DNA of 10,044 bases from Flavobacteriales bacterium UBA7519. Its GTDB lineage: Bacteria; Bacteroidota; Bacteroidia; Flavobacteriales; Weeksellaceae. The stretch spans positions 1 through 10,044 of the forward strand of contig DLND01000158.1 of assembly GCA_002476905.1 (NCBI GenBank), in the 5' to 3' direction. Below the pieces are notes generated by a model that had not been told where the DNA came from, searched no databases, and worked only from the letters and a program-made list of their open reading frames with translations. Position numbers and translations under genes: made by a program. Every line of letters starts with the position of its first letter. Within the stretch, counting starts at the first letter, position 1. Shown piece after piece: positions 6,893-10,044 of the stretch.

Positions 6893-6948
6893 AATTACAG
6901 ATTTGATAAAAATCATATAATTTAGTTTTTCTATCCATTATAAATCGA

Positions 6949-6956
6949 TATATTTG
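6949..6956 (+). promoter_or_regulatory. Candidate -7 promoter element of the atp operon
   Basis: TATATTTG is a perfect TAnnTTTG match followed by CAAACC, 19 bases before the atpB ATG. A weak TTAG at 6922-6925 lies 23 bases upstream in place of a -33 TTG. It would drive atpBEFHA independently of the small membrane gene. Confidence 0.6.
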
Positions 6957-6975
6957 CAAACCGATAAAATGTGTT

Positions 6976-8076
6976 ATGAAGCTAAAAATTAATTCTGTTT
7001 TTTTTACGTTTTTGTTCATCTTTTCTAGTGTTTTTATCTCTGCTCAGCACGAAGTTGCTAATGTAGGTGAAACAGCAGAAATAGAAAAGGCCGAGAAATC
7101 ATTTGATGCAAAGAAAATGATAATGGAGCATATCGGCGATTCTAATGAATGGCATCTGATGACTCTGAATGAAGGGACTGCGGAAGAGAAACATATCTCT
7201 GTTCCATTGCCAATCATTATTAAAGACGAAACTGGCATTCATACATTTTTATCATCTTCTGTAGCGCATGGTCACGAGCATGATGGATATACTTTGCACG
7301 AAGGGCAATTAGTATCTACTAAAGGTTTGGAAAAAGCAACATTGTTCGGTTTGATTGGAGGTAAGCAAGATTCCGGAAAGGTTTTTTATGATTTTTCTAT
7401 CACAAAAAATGTTTTTACAATGTTATTATCAGTTGTGTTTATGTTGGTTATCTTCATTGGAATGGGGAGAAGTTATAAAAATTCTATGATGCCAAAAGGA
7501 GTTGGTAGGATTTTAGAGCCAATCGTTATTTTCATCCGTGACGAAGTAGCAATTCCAAATATTGGATCTTCAAAATACAAAAGGTTTATGCCTTATTTAT
7601 TGACAGTATTTTTCTTTATATGGATTAATAACCTCTTCGGATTGATTCCATTCTTTCCTTTTGGAGCTAACTTGACCGGGAATATAGCAATTACTGCAGT
7701 TTTAGCAATTATTACTTTGGTGATTACGCTTTTCAGTGCCAACAAAGATTACTGGAAGCATATTTTCATGCCGCCGGTTCCGATTTTGCTTTACCCTATT
7801 ATGGTTCCGATTGAGATTATTGGCGTGTTTACAAAGCCGTTTGCTTTGATGATGCGACTTTTTGCCAACGTAACGGCAGGTCACATTATGATACTGGCGA
7901 TTATTTCATTGATATTTATTTTTAAAACACCATTATTAGGATTTGCATCTGTGCCTTTGGCATTATTCATTTCTGTATTGGAGTTATTGGTTGCAGTATT
8001 GCAGGCGTATATTTTCACAGTATTGTCAGCATTATTTATTGGAATTGCAGTACAGGATCACTCACACGAACATTAA
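6976..8076 (+). CDS. atpB: ATP synthase F0 subunit a, with secreted N-terminal extension
   Basis: Subunit a forms the two proton half-channels against the c-ring. The essential arginine is R294 in MMRLFANVTAGH, equivalent to E. coli R210. H303 and E336 occupy the positions of E. coli E219 and H245, the swapped His/Glu pair found in many other ATP synthases. Q343 in LQAYIF matches Q252. Spacings (9 and 7 residues) agree with E. coli. Membrane segments lie near 145-164, 203-226, 236-253, 262-285, 304-316 and 329-358. At 366 residues it is about 100 longer than E. coli subunit a, owing to a signal peptide (cleavage about A23|Q24) and a ~120-residue periplasmic domain with a His cluster HGHEHDGYTLHEG (from H98). 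The C-terminus is also His-rich (DHSHEH). Such extensions are usual in Bacteroidota. It opens the operon; atpE follows after 42 bases. Confidence 0.97.
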   Translation: MKLKINSVFFTFLFIFSSVFISAQHEVANVGETAEIEKAEKSFDAKKMIMEHIGDSNEWHLMTLNEGTAEEKHISVPLPIIIKDETGIHTFLSSSVAHGHEHDGYTLHEGQLVSTKGLEKATLFGLIGGKQDSGKVFYDFSITKNVFTMLLSVVFMLVIFIGMGRSYKNSMMPKGVGRILEPIVIFIRDEVAIPNIGSSKYKRFMPYLLTVFFFIWINNLFGLIPFFPFGANLTGNIAITAVLAIITLVITLFSANKDYWKHIFMPPVPILLYPIMVPIEIIGVFTKPFALMMRLFANVTAGHIMILAIISLIFIFKTPLLGFASVPLALFISVLELLVAVLQAYIFTVLSALFIGIAVQDHSHEH

Positions 8077-8118
8077 GATACAATTAAAAAGAACATATTT
8101 AACCTAAATAATTTTATT

Positions 8119-8337
8119 ATGGATTTAACAACTGGAGCAGGATTAATTTACGTAGGGATCGGTTTAGCAGTATTAGGCGTAGGTCTAGGAATTGGTAAAA
8201 TCGGTGGACACGCAATGGATGCTATCGCTAGACAACCGGAACAAGCTGGTAAAATTCAGGGAGCAATGCTTATCGCAGCTGGTCTTATTGAAGGAGCTGG
8301 TCTTATTGCGATTATTTTTGGTGCATTCATCAAGTAA
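8119..8337 (+). CDS. atpE: ATP synthase F0 subunit c (proteolipid)
   Basis: This 72-residue hairpin protein forms the rotating c-ring. Helix 1 carries the glycine zipper G20-V-G22-L-G24-I-G26. The polar loop is ARQPE (R38-Q39-P40), the contact site for gamma and epsilon. Helix 2 bears the ion-carrying carboxylate E58 in GLIEGAGL, equivalent to E. coli D61. The residue after E58 is Gly, not Ser, and helix 1 lacks the Gln of Na+-type rings, so proton coupling is expected. The leader is A/T-rich with no Shine-Dalgarno, as is normal in this phylum. A strong hairpin follows the stop within 15 bases, which may set c-subunit transcript level apart from the downstream genes. Confidence 0.98.
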   Translation: MDLTTGAGLIYVGIGLAVLGVGLGIGKIGGHAMDAIARQPEQAGKIQGAMLIAAGLIEGAGLIAIIFGAFIK

Positions 8338-8351
8338 TCCTTATTACATCT

Positions 8352-8391
8352 AAGTCTTAGCAAAACGGTTGGTTTTGCTAAGACTTTTCTT
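8352..8391 (+). terminator. Perfect 15-bp hairpin between atpE and atpF (partial terminator or mRNA-stabilising stem)
   Basis: AAGTCTTAGCAAAAC (8352-8366) pairs without mismatch with GTTTTGCTAAGACTT (8372-8386) around a GGTTG loop. The run TTTTCTT (8385-8391) follows. It looks like an intrinsic terminator with a weak, interrupted U-tract, yet it lies inside an operon whose next gene, atpF, starts 46 bases after the stem. It could cause partial termination or protect the 3' end of an atpBE transcript. Confidence 0.8.
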
Positions 8392-8432
8392 AAATTCAAA
8401 AAAATTATTTTAATTAATAAAAAACTTAGATT

Positions 8433-8921
8433 ATGATAGAGCCGGGCATAGGTTTATTATTTTGGATGACACTTACCTTCATCATCCTATTGTTTTTATT
8501 AGCAAAGTTTGCTTGGAAGCCAATTCTAAACGCAGTTAACGACAGAGAAGTTACTATCATAGATGCGCTTAATCAGGCAAAATTGGCAAAGCAGGAAATG
8601 GCTCAGCTGAAAGAAGATAACGAAAGAATCCTACGTGAAGCAAGAGCTGAAAGAGATGGCATCTTGAAAGAAGCGAGAGAAATGAAGGATAAAATCGTAA
8701 ATGAAGCAAAGGAAAGAGCTAAAGTAGAAGGAGAGAAGATGATCGCTGCTGCAAGACAGTCTATACAGTCTGAGAAAAATGCAGCTATGGCTGAGATCAA
8801 AAGTCAAATTGGAACATTGTCTGTAAACATCGCTGAAAATATCTTGAGAGAGAAATTAAACAACGATGGCGCACAAAATGCTCTTGTAGAAAATATTCTT
8901 AACAAGTCTAACCTTAACTAA
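8433..8921 (+). CDS. atpF: ATP synthase F0 subunit b
   Basis: Subunit b is the peripheral stalk that links the membrane part to F1 and prevents co-rotation. The 162-residue protein has one N-terminal membrane helix (about 7-28, GLLFWMTLTFIILLFLLAKF) followed by WKPILNAVNDRE, a highly typical b-subunit junction. A long charged, Ala/Glu/Lys-rich coiled coil (about 45-135) follows. The C-terminal part, IGTLSVNIAENILREKL, resembles the delta-binding end. Length is normal. There is one b gene in view, so a homodimer is expected. It is preceded by a 95-base gap containing the atpE-atpF hairpin, and the atpH start follows 5 bases after its stop. Confidence 0.96.
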   Translation: MIEPGIGLLFWMTLTFIILLFLLAKFAWKPILNAVNDREVTIIDALNQAKLAKQEMAQLKEDNERILREARAERDGILKEAREMKDKIVNEAKERAKVEGEKMIAAARQSIQSEKNAAMAEIKSQIGTLSVNIAENILREKLNNDGAQNALVENILNKSNLN

Positions 8922-8926
8922 TCAGG

Positions 8927-9463
8927 ATGCTGACATCTAAAGTAGCTAAAAGATACGCGCAGGGTTTATTGGATTTTACTCAGGAATCCGGTAACACGGA
9001 ATCTGTTTTCAATGAGATGAAAGACATTGTTAAAATAATGTCGCAATCTAAAGACCTGAATCAGTTTTTCAGTACACCCATCATTGATGCAAGAAAGAAA
9101 GAAGCCATTGCTTTAGAAATATTCAAGGATTTTTCACCTGTTGCTAAAAATATCATCAGATTGATCATCAAGCAAGGGAGAGAATCTCAGCTCAAAGGTA
9201 TTGCTCAGGAATTCATTAATAAAGTAGAAGATATCAAAGGGACTCAGAGAATTTCTTTGACAAGCGCTTCTAAGTTATCAGAACAAAATATTCAAAAGAT
9301 TATTGCTGATTCCAAAATGGTCAATGTTACTAACTATGATTTGGAAACGATTATCAAACCAGAAATTATCGGAGGTTATATCCTGAGAGTAGGTGATCAG
9401 CAAATTGATGCTTCAGTTAGAACCCAACTGAACAACATCAAAAAAGAATTTCAACTTAATTAA
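8927..9463 (+). CDS. atpH: ATP synthase F1 subunit delta (OSCP homologue)
   Basis: The delta subunit sits on top of F1 and joins alpha/beta to the b stalk. The 178-residue protein starts with [17 protein letters not shown], the typical helical N-terminal domain that binds alpha. It includes [20 protein letters not shown] and [18 protein letters not shown]. The C-terminal signature [25 protein letters not shown] matches the conserved 'IGG-x-hydrophobic-G-D-x-x-D-x-S' motif of the OSCP/delta family. Length is normal. It starts 5 bases after the atpF stop and ends 17 bases before atpA, so it is tightly embedded in the operon. Confidence 0.96.
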   Translation: MLTSKVAKRYAQGLLDFTQESGNTESVFNEMKDIVKIMSQSKDLNQFFSTPIIDARKKEAIALEIFKDFSPVAKNIIRLIIKQGRESQLKGIAQEFINKVEDIKGTQRISLTSASKLSEQNIQKIIADSKMVNVTNYDLETIIKPEIIGGYILRVGDQQIDASVRTQLNNIKKEFQLN

Positions 9464-9480
9464 GAAAAAACAACCATATA

Positions 9481-10044
9481 ATGGCAGAAATAAATCCGGC
9501 AGAAGTATCAGCGATACTGAAGCAGCAATTAGCAAATTTCGATACTCAATCTAACGTAGAAGAAGTTGGAACTGTACTTACAATAGGTGATGGTATTGCT
9601 CGTGTTTACGGTTTAGAAAACGTTCAGTACGGAGAATTGGTAAGATTCGAAGCTGGAGTAGAAGGTATTGTTCTTAACCTTGAAGAAGATAACGTAGGTG
9701 TTGCGCTTCTTGGTGAATCCAAAATGGTAAAAGAAGGGGATACTGTAAGAAGAACTAACAGAATTTCTTCTATCAAAGTTGGAGAAGGAATGCTCGGTAG
9801 AGTTGTTGATACTCTAGGAAATCCAATCGATGGTAAAGGATCTATCGAAGGTGAGCTTTACGAGATGCCTTTGGAAAGAAAAGCACCAGGAGTTATCTTC
9901 CGTCAGCCGGTAACTGAGCCACTTCAGACTGGTATCGTTGCTATCGATTCTATGATTCCTGTAGGAAGAGGACAAAGAGAGTTGATTATTGGTGACAGAC
10001 AAACTGGTAAAACAGTTGTTGCTATTGATACCATTATCAATCAA
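9481..10044 (+). CDS. atpA: ATP synthase F1 subunit alpha, N-terminal part (runs off the window)
   Basis: The first 188 codons of the non-catalytic nucleotide-binding subunit are present, with no stop before the window edge. [20 protein letters not shown] is the helix that contacts delta. The beta-barrel domain follows ([17 protein letters not shown], then [15 protein letters not shown]). [15 protein letters not shown] leads into the nucleotide-binding domain with [41 protein letters not shown] and the Walker A loop GDRQTGKT near the end. The ATG at 9481 follows an A-rich 17-base spacer after atpH. About two thirds of the gene, and any atpG, lie outside; the atpD and atpC genes are often elsewhere in the genome in Bacteroidota and cannot be judged here. 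Confidence 0.98.
   Translation, partial: MAEINPAEVSAILKQQLANFDTQSNVEEVGTVLTIGDGIARVYGLENVQYGELVRFEAGVEGIVLNLEEDNVGVALLGESKMVKEGDTVRRTNRISSIKVGEGMLGRVVDTLGNPIDGKGSIEGELYEMPLERKAPGVIFRQPVTEPLQTGIVAIDSMIPVGRGQRELIIGDRQTGKTVVAIDTIINQ

Noticed and set aside
8119..8337. Na+-coupled c-ring
   Set aside because: E58 is followed by Gly and helix 1 lacks the Gln of the Na+ motif, so proton coupling is the better reading.
8603..8800. Minus-strand open frame of 65 codons inside atpF
   Set aside because: Its Ser/Ala/Leu-rich composition is the mirror of the coiled-coil codons of subunit b.
9814..10044. Minus-strand open frame at the window end
   Set aside because: It lies opposite the strongly conserved alpha-subunit sequence, including its Walker A motif.
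1..10044. CRISPR array, insertion sequence, tRNA or rRNA genes
   Set aside because: No regularly spaced direct repeats, no transposase or terminal repeats around a coding unit, and no tRNA- or rRNA-like sequence seen on either strand.

Overview
This AT-rich window looks chromosomal and comes from a member of the Bacteroidota, most likely Flavobacteriia close to Chryseobacterium or a relative. The basis is a SusC/SusD outer-membrane pair, a type IX secretion (T9SS type B) surface protein, several TAnnTTTG-type -7 promoter elements, genes without Shine-Dalgarno sites, and an ATP synthase subunit a with a secreted N-terminal extension. The genus is inferred from overall feel, not from a marker gene.

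Layout, left to right. (1) Positions 1-2209 hold the 3' end of a SusC-type TonB-dependent transporter and, 9 bases later, a complete SusD-like lipoprotein. Together they form a nutrient-uptake unit, closed by a strong terminator at 2236-2264. (2) Positions 2305-4803 encode a large secreted protein with an N-terminal region of the IgGFc-binding-like type, an Ig-like domain, a cadherin-like domain and a C-terminal T9SS sorting domain. (3) A hairpin at 4809-4843 sits between convergent genes and can end transcription in both directions. (4) Positions 4858-6222, minus strand, encode Ffh, the signal recognition particle GTPase. (5) The divergent gap of about 350 bases (6256-6607) has no convincing gene. 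It holds an imperfect inverted repeat and two segments that resemble dispersed repeats of this lineage. (6) Positions 6620-6892 encode a 90-residue membrane protein just before the ATP synthase operon. It is AtpI-like by position and topology only. (7) From 6976 to the window edge run atpB, atpE, atpF, atpH and the start of atpA, encoding F0 subunits a, c, b and F1 subunits delta and alpha. A perfect 15-bp hairpin separates atpE from atpF.

How they work together: SusC and SusD import an unidentified polymer or oligomer across the outer membrane. The T9SS protein is probably displayed on or released from the cell surface. Ffh delivers inner-membrane proteins, such as the F0 subunits encoded nearby, to the translocon. 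The atp genes build the proton-driven ATP synthase, and the c-subunit residues favour H+ over Na+. I see no clear undescribed multi-gene system. The items most worth a second look are the atpE-atpF hairpin, the possibly leaderless small membrane gene, and the repeat-filled gap between ffh and the atp cluster.
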